From assembly GCF_025947365.1 (NCBI RefSeq), contig NZ_CP110012.1:5022001-5086000 (forward strand): a DNA stretch of 64,000 bases. The letters are read 5' to 3'. Below, one piece after another: positions 1 through 8,300 of this stretch (position 1 is its first letter; the number at the start of each line of letters is the position of its first letter). A program made the position numbers and the translations under genes. Source of the stretch: Flavobacterium sp. N502540. Lineage in GTDB: Bacteria; Bacteroidota; Bacteroidia; Flavobacteriales; Flavobacteriaceae. The notes beneath the pieces were generated by a model that saw nothing but the letters and a program-made list of their open reading frames with translations, had not been told where the DNA came from and searched no databases.

Positions 1-80
1 AATGTATCACCGGTTTGATACTCCTTGCAAGCCCCCTTTAACTCTGCAATAACTTTTTTTTCAGAATTTATCTCTTCCAT
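1..80 (-). CDS. ABC transporter ATP-binding protein, N-terminal fragment (partial)
   Basis: An ATG on the minus strand at 80 opens a frame that runs off the left edge and gives about 26 residues, beginning MEEINSEKKVIAELKG. The pattern 'VI-x-L-x-x-x-x-K-x-Y-x-x-G-D-T' resembles the first strand and A-loop of MacB/LolD-type ABC ATPases, where an aromatic residue follows the conserved lysine. Walker motifs lie outside the window, so the family call rests on this short N-terminus only. It lies downstream of, and in the same direction as, the DUF2141-like gene, with an 86-base gap. Confidence 0.4.
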   Translation of the reverse strand, partial: MEEINSEKKVIAELKGACKEYQTGDT

Positions 81-166
81 AATTTTATGTCATGATTTAA
101 GTTTGCCTGGTAATGCCAGTCATTTTATAAAAGACAGGCTCTTTTAAACTAAAATTTCAAAAATCC

Positions 167-580
167 TTAGTAAAGATTTATTTTAATAGTAGCGTCATTA
201 TTTAAGATATAAACAGAGCAATCCTGAAATGTTGGTGCCCCGCCATCCGGCATAAAATTCGTACTGTTCCCTACAGGCTCTTTAGGCATCCCCAACCAGT
301 TACTGTTTAGTTTTCCGTTATTATCCAAATCCTGATAAACCGTAATTGCGTAAGTCCCTCTTGGCAAATCAATTTGAAACTTCATCGTTTCCTGATTCAC
401 TTTTTGAACTTTGGTAAAGCAGGCTCGCTTGAGAAAATTTTCTTTTTTATCATATACATTTAATACAACAGCTCCTTTACCTTTTTGAACATTGTGTACA
501 TCAACATTCGTTTTTATCTGTTGTGCATTAGTAAAATACGATACTCCCAATAGAAGAATGCTTAAAATAGATTTTTTCAT
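167..580 (-). CDS. secreted DUF2141-like protein
   Basis: A protein of 137 residues with a clear signal peptide (MKKSILSILLLGVSYFTNAQ, cleavage after Ala-Gln). The mature part has the features of DUF2141 proteins: a 'G-T-Y-A-I-x-V-Y-x-D' strand, an acidic D-x-D-N-N-G-K-L-x-x-N calcium-loop-like segment, then 'GMPKEPVG' and a 'G-A-P-T-F-x-D' motif. These are small periplasmic or surface beta-sandwich proteins of unknown role, common in Bacteroidota. The length is normal for the family. It follows the beta-barrel gene at 626-1543 in the same direction with a ~45-base gap, so the two may be co-transcribed. The function is not known. Confidence 0.75.
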   Translation of the reverse strand: MKKSILSILLLGVSYFTNAQQIKTNVDVHNVQKGKGAVVLNVYDKKENFLKRACFTKVQKVNQETMKFQIDLPRGTYAITVYQDLDNNGKLNSNWLGMPKEPVGNSTNFMPDGGAPTFQDCSVYILNNDATIKINLY

Positions 581-625
581 TTTGTCTTTAATTTTATAAT
601 TTTTAATGTGATTCTGTTTGTGTGC

Positions 626-1543
626 CTATTTCCCAAAACGATAACTGAGCATCATTTTGACATAAGGCGTTTCTTTTGCTTTATAATTGCTAATGGTGTC
701 ATTATTAGAATTATAAAGTGTGTATTTGTTGGCAAATCCTAAACCTCCCTGGAGTTGTAACCAAAAGCCATCAAAAAGACGTTGATTAATTTGCAGACCG
801 CCATGAATTGCCGAAAACTGAGCATAATCGATCTCTTCTCCCTGATCATTCTTGTAGTTTTGTAAATTGTGAAGCGTCCAGTCAATCGAGCCGGCCAGAC
901 CAACTTGAGTATTATTACCCAGATTTCTAAAAACATTTACCCTTGGCCAGTATATTTGAGCAAGCCACTTACCATTATTGCTCTTATAGTCCAGAGATAC
1001 GGCAGGTGTTATTAAAAACTTGCCAAAAGCATACATAACATGAGGGCCAATTCCGATTTCGAGATTTGACTTTTCTCCAAACTTTCTCGAAACTCCAAAA
1101 ATGCCATCGAAAACCATATCATTCATCGAAAACGAATTTTTAAAGTCAGAAGCAATTGTAGGTATAAAGACTCCAAAAGCAGCCCATCTTTTTCCTATAG
1201 GATGTCGCACCACAATGGTAGGTTTGATTTCGTTTATCTTCGTGATGTAATTCGGACTAATTTCAATATCTCTATCAAATGTAAAGTCTAAAACACGGTA
1301 GTTGACCGTTCCAAGAATACGTGTTTTTCCAATTTTAAAAGGTGGTATTGGCAACCAAAAATCGTAAGTATTATATTTGAATTTATTCCCATAGTACAGA
1401 TCTACAGTTGACAAATTCTTAAAGTTAGTTCTCCCATGCACAGTAATGCTCATCCCGGCACCATCTGTAATTAATTGAGCATAAAACTTATTTGGAAAAC
1501 AAAAAAACAAGGTTACTAAAACGAATGACAGTACTTTTTTCAA
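626..1543 (-). CDS. outer-membrane beta-barrel-like protein (DUF6268-like)
   Basis: An exported protein of about 305 residues with alternating amphipathic strands through its whole length. It ends in an aromatic-rich strand ('KMMLSYRFGK') typical of outer-membrane barrels. The general pattern recalls the DUF6268 family of Bacteroidota, but I cannot confirm that. The frame opens with a GTG at 1570. I prefer the TTG at 1543, because it places Lys-Lys directly before a hydrophobic core and a signal-peptidase site after 'NKFYAQ', while the GTG start would put a hydrophobic run before the lysines. It lies 107 bases downstream of the AraC gene, in the same direction, and is a plausible target of that regulator. 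The substrate is unknown. Confidence 0.6.
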   Translation of the reverse strand: MKKVLSFVLVTLFFCFPNKFYAQLITDGAGMSITVHGRTNFKNLSTVDLYYGNKFKYNTYDFWLPIPPFKIGKTRILGTVNYRVLDFTFDRDIEISPNYITKINEIKPTIVVRHPIGKRWAAFGVFIPTIASDFKNSFSMNDMVFDGIFGVSRKFGEKSNLEIGIGPHVMYAFGKFLITPAVSLDYKSNNGKWLAQIYWPRVNVFRNLGNNTQVGLAGSIDWTLHNLQNYKNDQGEEIDYAQFSAIHGGLQINQRLFDGFWLQLQGGLGFANKYTLYNSNNDTISNYKAKETPYVKMMLSYRFGK

Positions 1544-1650
1544 AATAACAATTATTAAATTTAAACACACAAGCTGTATCAGCCCTCTAAGATTTTCTTA
1601 GGGCAAAGTTGCAGTTAAAACAATAATTGTTACTAGGATTTAGTTTGCCG

Positions 1651-2544
1651 TTACTCGGACAAATCTTGCTTTAATGAATTTCGGTACTGAGAAGGAGTTG
1701 TACCTGTTATTTTTTTGAAAAGGCGTCCAAAATAAGAAGGATCTTCGTAATTCAAGGCAAAAGCAATTTCTGAAATATCTTTAGTCAAATCTTGCAAAAG
1801 TATCTGACTTTGCAGAATACTAACATTGTTTATCCATTCTTTTGGAGCTATTCCGGTGGTTTGCTTGATACATCTATTGAGATAATTTACAGAAATTTTT
1901 AATTTATCGGCATAAAAGGTCACTGACTTATTCTCTGCATGATATTTATAAACCAGCTCTTTAAAAGAAAAAGTGATCTCATTGTTGCGATGTATTGTTT
2001 TATTCAGTTCCTTATTTGAAAAAAGAATTTTCTGGAAAGCCGCCTGCATGAGCGAATAACAAATTTCAATATTGGAATTTTCATTACGAAATTCCTGACT
2101 TAATAAACCAAACAAAGAATTAAGCCATATACTGGTCTCTTTAGGCAATTTAAGAACTGAATTGGCGGCAAAAATCTGTATTAGCTCCTGTTTCGACAAA
2201 ATATGATTCAGAACACTCTCCTCAAATAAAATAAAATGTCCCGTTATCATCTGATCAATTTCTTTCATTGCGGTAATATGTCCCTGTTTTACAAACAAAA
2301 CATCATTTTCATTTATGGATATCACTTCTTTGTCGACTTGCTGTTTGGCATAACCTCTGGTAACATGAACCATAAAATTATAATCAGGCCTAAAAAGCGG
2401 GGTCGGAATCTGGATATACTCGGTTGTAGTATTTAAATCATATATCTGTAAGGGAGATTTTAAGAAATCAAAGTCGAGAGAAGCATCAGACATAAATTGC
2501 TTTGGAAATTCTTCTGATGAAATAATTTTAATACTCTTACTCAT
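1651..2544 (-). CDS. AraC-family transcriptional regulator
   Basis: A protein of 297 residues. The N-terminal ~170 residues look like a cupin-type sensing domain ('VHVTRGYAKQQVDKEVISINENDV' pattern shortened here to its core, VISINENDVLFVKQG). The C-terminal ~100 residues carry the double helix-turn-helix of the AraC family: a first HTH around 'KSVTFYADKLKISVNYLNR' and a second around 'DISEIAFALNYEDPSYFGR', followed by the usual 'F-K-K-x-T-G-x-T-P-S-x-Y-R'. The length is normal. Its neighbours downstream on the same strand are the beta-barrel and DUF2141-like genes. The ligand is unknown. The ATG at 2544 is the only sensible start. Confidence 0.9.
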   Translation of the reverse strand: MSKSIKIISSEEFPKQFMSDASLDFDFLKSPLQIYDLNTTTEYIQIPTPLFRPDYNFMVHVTRGYAKQQVDKEVISINENDVLFVKQGHITAMKEIDQMITGHFILFEESVLNHILSKQELIQIFAANSVLKLPKETSIWLNSLFGLLSQEFRNENSNIEICYSLMQAAFQKILFSNKELNKTIHRNNEITFSFKELVYKYHAENKSVTFYADKLKISVNYLNRCIKQTTGIAPKEWINNVSILQSQILLQDLTKDISEIAFALNYEDPSYFGRLFKKITGTTPSQYRNSLKQDLSE

Positions 2545-2568
2545 ACTTAAAACTTAGATATTGAGCTA

Positions 2569-2576
2569 CAAACATA
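2569..2576 (-). promoter_or_regulatory. candidate -7 element (TATGTTTG) for the araC gene
   Basis: On the minus strand TATGTTTG fits the Bacteroidota -7 consensus TAnnTTTG and lies 25 bases before the araC ATG. No convincing -33 TTG was found at the usual distance, so this is a weak call. Confidence 0.35.
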
Positions 2577-2623
2577 AGAAATGGTTCGATTACATCTGTA
2601 GAATACAACCAATTAAAATTACC

Positions 2624-2656
2624 CCCCGCTCTACGAAGTGTATCTCAAAAGTGCTG
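2624..2656 (+). repeat. dispersed short repeat, copy A
   Basis: The core CCCGCTCTACGAAGTGTA followed by TCTCAAAAGTGCT recurs with few changes at 3146-3182 and 4701-4738. Copy A runs directly into the 27-bp inverted repeat that begins at 2653. All three copies lie within 2.1 kb in the same orientation. What the repeat does is unknown. Confidence 0.65.
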
Positions 2657-2876
2657 CGCAAATGTCTCTGACTTTGCGCCAACTTGCAATATCTAATTTA
2701 AAACATATAAGTAATAAAGTCTCAGACTTTAAAACTAAATTTTTTAGATGTAATTTCCAGAAAAGAAAAGATTTAAAACAGTATTAAAAAATAACGGTAA
2801 AAGTCAGGAGACTTTTATAAACGTAATAATTCATAAGTGCAAAAAAAAAGCGCAAAGTCAGAGACATTTGCGCAGC
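2653..2876. repeat. 27-bp perfect inverted repeat with nested hairpins
   Basis: The 27 bases at 2653-2679 are the exact reverse complement of 2850-2876. Each arm is itself a hairpin (GCGCAAA, a 10-base loop, TTTGCGC). Between the arms there are two more: AAAGTCTCAGACTTT at 2716-2730 and AAAAGTC-AGGA-GACTTTT at 2799-2816. Together with the terminator-like stem at 2904-2933, five hairpins built on the words GTCTC/GAGAC and AGTC/GACT fill 280 bases. The gene-free stretch 2545-3251 contains these hairpins, repeat copies A and B and the half-sites at 3039-3130. I see no supported coding region in it. Confidence 0.7.
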
Positions 2877-2903
2877 TTTGGTTATTTACAAATATATAAT
2901 TTT

Positions 2904-2933
2904 AAAAAAAGAGACTTTCGGGTCTCTTTTTTT
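2904..2933. terminator. terminator-like hairpin
   Basis: A perfect 12-bp stem, AAAAAAAGAGAC (2904-2915) with GTCTCTTTTTTT (2922-2933), encloses a 6-base loop TTTCGG and has A and T tracts on its two flanks. It could work in either direction. No gene ends immediately beside it, so it may terminate an unannotated small transcript or be left over from a lost gene. Confidence 0.6.
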
Positions 2934-3038
2934 GTTTTGGGTTGTTATGAATTTAAAGTCGAAAGACATTTACAAAGTTTCTATCCCCTCGCGAAGGATT
3001 CTTCTATTTTACCAGGTAAACAAATTTTTTATATTTTT

Positions 3039-3130
3039 AAATTTGTTACAAAAACGGTAACAAATTTTTATTTTTTATCATTTTGTTCCATTTCTTGAAA
3101 CAAAATAAATTTTTATACGATTTTGTTTCA
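3039..3130. promoter_or_regulatory. cluster of TTGTTnC half-sites (operator-like)
   Basis: There are two inverted repeats. The first is AAATTTGTTAC (3039-3049) with GTAACAAATTT (3057-3067), 11 of 11 pairs. The second is ATTTTGTTCC (3080-3089) with GAAACAAAAT (3097-3106), 9 of 10 pairs. A single half-site TTTTGTTTCA lies at 3121-3130. The spacing resembles operators of dimeric repressors such as TetR-type proteins. They sit 120-215 bases upstream of the chrB-like gene. The binding protein is not identified here. Confidence 0.4.
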
Positions 3131-3145
3131 GTTAAATAAAATTCT

Positions 3146-3182
3146 CCCCGCTCTACAAAGTGTACCTCACAAGCACTGTGCA
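3146..3182 (+). repeat. dispersed short repeat, copy B
   Basis: The sequence CCCCGCTCTACAAAGTGTA, continuing CCTCACAAGCACTGTGCA, matches copies A (2624) and C (4701). It ends about 70 bases before the chrB-like start codon, so it lies in the presumed 5' region of that gene. Confidence 0.65.
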
Positions 3183-3251
3183 TTCTCACTACGTGATACT
3201 TAAATGATAAAAAAATGTACCTTAGCACGTATTCTAAAAAACAATTGATTT

Positions 3252-3677
3252 ATGAAATGGATCACCAGAGAAAGGCCAAAAATAGACCGAATTGCATGCC
3301 CATGGCTTATTAGAAATTTTGTGGATCCTGAGGCTGAATTTATTTACGTCCCTTTTGATCAGGTTCTGGACAAAGCAAAAGAATTAAATGCTGTTCCTTT
3401 TGATATCCCAAATGTTGAATTCACACATTATCAGGAGCAGTGCACTTTCGATTATATTGTAAAAAAATATAAAATTGAGGATCCCGCTATTTCCATCATG
3501 GCAGGAATTGTACGCGGGGCTGATACCGATCGTCATGAAATTGCAAAAGAATCTGCCGGACTCTGGGCGGTGTCTGCCGGGCTTTCGCATAATATTACCG
3601 ATGATTATAAACTCCTTGAAACCGGAATGGTGCTCTATGACGCACTTTACAGCTGGGCCTCACATCTATACAAATAA
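3252..3677 (+). CDS. chromate resistance protein, ChrB C-terminal-domain type
   Basis: A protein of 141 residues beginning MKWITRERPKIDRIACPWLI, which is the hallmark start of ChrB C-terminal-domain proteins (conserved R-x-x-I-D-R-x-A-C-P-W-L-I), followed by 'DPEAEFIYVP'. The end 'LETGMVLYDALYSW' is also typical, so the domain is complete. In proteobacteria a longer ChrB senses chromate and controls chrA. Stand-alone C-terminal-domain proteins like this one usually sit beside ChrA in Bacteroidota. Here the neighbouring chrA is reduced to its 3' end (4694-4915) and the gene directly behind it is a broken AraC gene, so the locus looks degraded. A possible -7 element TACCTTAG lies near 3217. No signal peptide; presumably cytoplasmic. 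Confidence 0.85.
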   Translation: MKWITRERPKIDRIACPWLIRNFVDPEAEFIYVPFDQVLDKAKELNAVPFDIPNVEFTHYQEQCTFDYIVKKYKIEDPAISIMAGIVRGADTDRHEIAKESAGLWAVSAGLSHNITDDYKLLETGMVLYDALYSWASHLYK

Positions 3678-4096
3678 AAACATCTGGAGAACAGCCCGTT
3701 TGAGAACCTGCTACACGAAGTTTACAATAAATTTCTTATAAAAAAAAAACAGCCGGAAAAACACCATCCTGGGTAAAAGACCTCAAAAATCTTATTCAGG
3801 ACCAGATTGATACTCAGTTTACTTTCGACCTTAAAAAAATATCGGGTGAACTCGATTTGAACCCATCCTACCTGTCGAGAGAATTTTCTAAATATTTTGA
3901 AGATTTAAATTTCGGGGACTATGTGAGAAAACAAAGGATTGAAAAAGCGGTAAATCTTATTGAGAACACCACCTATACTTTGACGGAGATTGCCTATAGA
4001 ACCGGATTTTCGGACCAGAGCCATTTTACAAGAATTTTTAAACTTCAAACCGGAAAGAATCCGTCGGCATACAGAAAAAAAATCCAGAAAAAGTAA
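3678..4096 (+). pseudogene. AraC-family regulator, 5'-truncated and frameshifted
   Basis: The intact 3' frame (3857-4096, longer if read back to 3764) encodes a complete AraC DNA-binding domain: 'SYLSREFSKYF', 'LTEIAYRTGFSDQSHFTRIF' and 'TGKNPSAYRKK'. In-frame codons upstream give 'PSWVKDLKNLIQDQID'. The preceding linker is in another frame: 3681-3773 reads 'SPFENLLHEVYNKFLI...EKHHPG', then a stop. Together they read as one protein if the frame shifts between about 3740 (a run of ten A) and 3764. The N-terminal sensing part is missing, because the frame begins directly after the chrB-like stop codon. A single-base sequencing error could explain the frameshift but not the lost N-terminus. Confidence 0.7.
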
Positions 4097-4125
4097 TCCC
4101 TATACAAAACGTAAAACGCATTCTA

Positions 4126-4154
4126 TTTAGGGAAGTTTAATGCTTGTAATTTTG
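4126..4154 (+). promoter_or_regulatory. candidate promoter for the gene at 4182
   Basis: TAATTTTG at 4147-4154 matches the Bacteroidota -7 consensus TAnnTTTG. A TTTAG at 4126-4130 is a plausible weak -33 element, with 16 bases between the two. The start codon follows 27 bases downstream. Confidence 0.4.
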
Positions 4155-4181
4155 TTTCTATAATTTATAAAAACAATATCG

Positions 4182-4679
4182 ATGCTTTTAAGATTCCCGC
4201 TCCTTTCTATTCTACTACTATTTAGCCTTCCGTGCTTTTCTCAGACTACGTATCCTAAAATCACAGGATATTTTGGTATTCTGCATCCTCTGGTAACCTT
4301 AAATAAAGATGAAACTGCAGTAAATTTCAGAGACTACTACGCAGTAGGATTTCCAACTGGAATCAATATCTGGAAAAACGAGAAAATCGGATTTTCTTTT
4401 GAGGTAGTTCCCAATATCAAGGACGATCAGGGTACCAGCAAAGTAACTAACTTATTGTTTCATCCCGGGGTTCTGGTAGCTTTAGGACAAGGATATACTT
4501 TTGCGGGAAGGGCTGCTTTTGAATCCTCCGGAAGATATGGCATTACACCTGTTTTGAACAAAACAATAATAAAAAGCACCAATTGCAGCTACTTTGCCGC
4601 AATCCCCCTGCCCATCCGCTTTGGTAATAATCATCCCGCTTCCTTTACAGTCGGTTTTCAGTTTGGAATTGCATTTTAA
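4182..4679 (+). CDS. small secreted beta-strand-rich protein, unknown function
   Basis: A protein of 165 residues with a signal peptide (MLLRFPLLSILLLFSLPCFS, cleaved near Ser-Gln). The mature part is rich in alternating strands: 'ITGYFGILHPLVTL', 'FPTGINIWKNEKIGFSFEVV', 'LLFHPGVLVALGQGYTFAGR', and it ends in an aromatic strand 'FTVGFQFGIAF'. It looks like a small outer-membrane barrel of about eight strands. I do not recognise a named family. It lies inside the damaged chromate locus, between the AraC fragment and the chrA remnant, and has its own promoter candidate, so it may be the only fully intact gene of that stretch besides the chrB-like gene. Confidence 0.6.
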   Translation: MLLRFPLLSILLLFSLPCFSQTTYPKITGYFGILHPLVTLNKDETAVNFRDYYAVGFPTGINIWKNEKIGFSFEVVPNIKDDQGTSKVTNLLFHPGVLVALGQGYTFAGRAAFESSGRYGITPVLNKTIIKSTNCSYFAAIPLPIRFGNNHPASFTVGFQFGIAF

Positions 4680-4693
4680 TTTACAAATCATGA

Positions 4694-4915
4694 ATGAAAA
4701 TCCCGCTCTATAAATTGTATCTCACAAGCACTGTACAATTTCTCTGGCTCATATCTGTAATGGTGATAGCCAAAAGAAGTATAATAGACATTCCAACGGC
4801 TCTACTGGCAATTATTACAATTTTTACGTTGCTTTATATAAAGAAAATTCAGGAACCCTATATTATTATTGCAGCAGCTATTTTAGGTATAATCATTAAA
4901 TTAGTAATAATATAA
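4694..4915 (+). pseudogene. chromate transporter ChrA, C-terminal remnant
   Basis: The frame encodes 73 residues. From about residue 16 it has two hydrophobic helices with 'SIIDIPTALLAIITIFTLLY', then 'KKIQEPYIIIAAAILGIIIK'. This matches my memory of the last two helices of Bacteroidota ChrA-type transporters (…DIPT…KKI-x-EP…). A full short-chain ChrA has roughly 180-200 residues or more, so most of the protein is absent. The first ~15 codons come from repeat copy C (4701-4738), which is therefore the junction where the rest of chrA was lost. It is unlikely to be functional. An unrelated two-helix small membrane protein is the alternative. Confidence 0.55.
4701..4738 (+). repeat. dispersed short repeat, copy C
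   Basis: TCCCGCTCTATAAATTGTA, continuing TCTCACAAGCACTGTACAA, is the third copy of the repeat at 2624 and 3146. It lies exactly at the 5' end of the chrA remnant. Confidence 0.65.
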
Positions 4916-4971
4916 AAAGCTGCTTTTAAAACATTCGGATACAAAACAATAACTCCAATCTCTTCTTCTAA

Positions 4972-5006
4972 AAAATGAAACCATAAAGAAATTTAAGGTT
5001 CATTTT
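4972..5006 (+). terminator. terminator-like hairpin after the chromate locus
   Basis: AAAATGAAACC (4972-4982) pairs with GGTTCATTTT (4997-5006), with one bulged A and a 14-base loop. It sits between the chrA remnant and the promoter region of the giant gene. Confidence 0.4.
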
Positions 5007-5079
5007 AGCATAAAAACATCCTTTTAACGACTTTTTAAGTTATTTAAAGATTAAAAAGTATTATAAAAAACCATATACA

Positions 5080-5087
5080 TATCTTTG
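5080..5087 (+). promoter_or_regulatory. candidate -7 element (TATCTTTG) of the adhesin operon
   Basis: TATCTTTG fits TAnnTTTG. Transcription from here would give a leader of about 250 bases before the ATG at 5342. No clear -33 TTG was found at the usual distance. Confidence 0.4.
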
Positions 5088-5134
5088 ATTGTGTTAAAAA
5101 ATTAAACATTTCATAAATTTTAAATCTAAAAAGT

Positions 5135-5234
5135 ATGAAAGCAAAAAGTACTCTACTTGTACAGACTTATTAGTTCTGTCCCGCACCACAATACAGTCAT
5201 TCACAAACCAATCCGAGGGTTAGCTTAGGTGAAT
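5135..5234 (+). promoter_or_regulatory. structured leader with a 12-codon open frame, upstream of the giant gene
   Basis: The stretch 4916-5341 has no annotated gene. Inside the presumed leader there is a mini-frame ATG…TAG (5135-5173) that would encode MKAKSTLLVQTY. Its stop codon lies in the loop of a small hairpin (ACAGA at 5161-5165 with TCTGT at 5175-5179). A second nested hairpin follows (ATTCAC at 5199-5204 with GTGAAT at 5229-5234, inner AACC/GGTT). The arrangement could be an attenuator or simply chance in AT-rich DNA. I see nothing else between 5235 and 5341. Confidence 0.25.
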
Positions 5235-5341
5235 CAATAGTTTTTAAATATTCAGATTGTCTAGCAATAGACTAAAATCTCAATTTTTCTTATTTAAATT
5301 TTAACAAGAAATAAGTTACTAGTTATTTAAATAATAAGATT

Positions 5342-8300
5342 ATGAAAAAAATTACTTTAATTCCATTTCTGGCTTTTTTATTATTAATGCTTTCTACAAT
5401 ATTTGCTTATTCCCAAAATACCAATGTTACATTCGATAATACTAATGCTTCATTAACCACGACTCCAGCTTGTTCTCTTTCACAATGTAATGCTCAGGAT
5501 GTTACTTTTGGGAGTGTTTATCTAGGTGATAACGTTGGAAATGTAGCCACTTTAGCCTATGTTTCAAATCCTGTAAACGGTTTGTACATATGGGTAACTA
5601 TTGCCTCCAATAGTTCTAAATACGACTTGATGTTTCAATTTGACTATTTAGTTGGCGGAGTTCGAAAAAATTTCGATAACACTAATTTTGTTGGTGCCGT
5701 AACAGACCGATTAACGATTAAAATTAGAGGAAGCATAATTACGGCAGGGTCCAAATACCGAATGGCCCAAATTACAAACTATACTGCAGGCCAATCCCTT
5801 GAGTTAAAAAACATTTACTTAGGATGGGAAACAAGCGGACAGGCTATTACGCCTTCACAAAGTCTTTCACTGATTACTTGTAATCCTCCTAAATGCAGTA
5901 GTGCATATTCTAGTGGGATAATTATAAAAACACCTCTTTTTGCCGATTTTTCTATTACTAAAAGCTGTGACGGAGGTTCTTTTCAAAAGGTAGTTTACGC
6001 CAGTACTTCAACAGGAGTTGAACCAAACACTAATTATAGCTGGTCATTTCCAGGTGCTGCGACAATTTCTCCGGTTAGTTTAACAACAATAGGTCCATAT
6101 ACTGTGACTTATTCTTCTGCTGGTCCATTTTCTGCTAGTTTAACAGTATCTGACCCCACAAATCAGGTTATACCAAATACTAAAACAGTTAACAATATTA
6201 CTGTAACTGCATGTTGTACGACACCGATAATAACTGCAATGACTTCTACTATATGCAGCGGAAGCACTTTTACCGCTACTCCGGCCAATGGAACCAACGG
6301 AACAGTTCCGGCTGGTACTACTTATAGCTGGGCAGCACCAAGTGTAATTGGAATTACAGGAACTGCAGCGGGAAGCAATGCTGCTAACATCAGCGGAACC
6401 TTAACCAATACAACCAATGCGCCGATAAATGTGGTTTACACCGTTACCCCAACATCAGGAACCTGTACAGGAAGTACTTTTACAGTGACGGTCACAGTAA
6501 ATCCGAAACCTGCTTTGAACAATATAACGGCAACCAGTATATGCAGTGGTGACACTTTTACCACCACTCCGGCCAATGGAACCAACGGAACGGTTCCGGC
6601 TGGTACTACTTATAGCTGGGCAGCTCCAAGCGTAATTGGAATTACAGGAACCGCAGCGGGAAGCAATGCTGCTAACATCAGCGGAACCTTAACCAATACA
6701 ACCAATGCGCCGATAAATGTGGTTTACACCGTTACCCCAACATCAGGAACTTGTACAGGAAGTACTTTTACAGTGACCGTTACGGTAAATCCGAAACCTG
6801 CTCTGAACAATATAACGGCAACCAGTATATGCAGTGGTGACACTTTTACCACCACTCCGGCCAATGGAACCAACGGAACAGTTCCGGCTGGTACTACTTA
6901 TAGCTGGGCAGCTCCGAGCGTAATTGGAATTACAGGAACCGCAGCGGGAAGCAATGCTGCTAACATCAGCGGAACCTTAACCAATACAACCAATGCGCCG
7001 ATAAATGTGGTTTACACCGTTACCCCGACATCAGGAACCTGTACAGGAAGTACCTTTACAGTGACAGTTACGGTAAATCCGAAACCTGCTCTAAACAATA
7101 TAACGGCAACCAGTATATGCAGTGGTGACACTTTTACCACTACTCCGGCCAATGGAACCAACGGAACAGTTCCGACTGGCACTACTTATAGCTGGGCAGC
7201 GCCAAGCGTAATTGGAATTACAGGAACCGCGGCGGGAAGCAATGCTGCTAACATCAGCGGAACCTTAACCAATACAACCAATGCGCCGATAAATGTGGTT
7301 TACACCGTTACCCCGACATCAGGAACCTGTACAGGAAGTACTTTTACAGTGACCGTTACGGTAAATCCAAAACCTGCTCTGAACAATATTACGGCAACCA
7401 GTATATGCAGTGGTGACACTTTTACCACTACTCCAGCCAATGGAACCAACGGAACAGTTCCAACTGGCACTACTTATAGCTGGGCAGCTCCAAGCGTAAT
7501 TGGAATTACAGGAACCGCAGCGGGAAGTAATGCTGCAAACATCAGCGGAACCTTAACCAATACAACCAATGCGCCGATAAATGTGGTTTACACCGTTACC
7601 CCAACATCAGGAACCTGTACAGGAAGTACTTTTACAGTGACCGTTACGGTAAATCCGAAACCTGCTTTGAACAATATTACGGCAACCAGTATATGCAGTG
7701 GTGACACTTTTACCACTACTCCAGCCAATGGAACCAACGGAACAGTTCCAACTGGCACTACTTATAGCTGGGCAGCTCCAAGCGTAATTGGAATTACAGG
7801 AACCGCAGCGGGAAGTAATGCTGCAAACATCAGCGGAACCTTAACCAATACAACCAATGCGCCGATAAATGTGGTCTATACTGTAACTCCAACATCAGGA
7901 ACCTGTACAGGAAGTACTTTTACAGTGACTGTCACAGTAAATCCGAAACCTGCTCTAAACAATATAACGGCAACCAGTATATGCAGTGGAGGTAATTTTA
8001 CAGTTACACCAGCCAATGGAATCAACGGAACAGTTCCGACTGGTACTACTTATAGCTGGGCAGCTCCAAGTGTAATTGGAATTTCAGGAACCGCGGCAGG
8101 AAGTAATGCTGCAAACATCAGCGGAACCTTAACCAATACAACCAATGCGCCGATAAATGTGGTTTACACCGTTACCCCAACATCAGGAACCTGTACAGGA
8201 AGCACCTTTACAGTAACAGTTACGGTGAATCCTTTACCAGTATGTTTGATTACCGGATCTGATGGTCCACTTTGTCCATCGTCAACAGCTAATAGTTATT

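Noticed and set aside
2868..3228. Three 60-76-codon frames near the terminator hairpin
   Set aside because: They overlap each other, the hairpins and the operator-like repeats, and show no domain or signal peptide.
3740..3749. Run of ten A as proof of a sequencing error in the AraC remnant
   Set aside because: An error there would repair the frame but not the missing N-terminal half, so the gene is still called a pseudogene.
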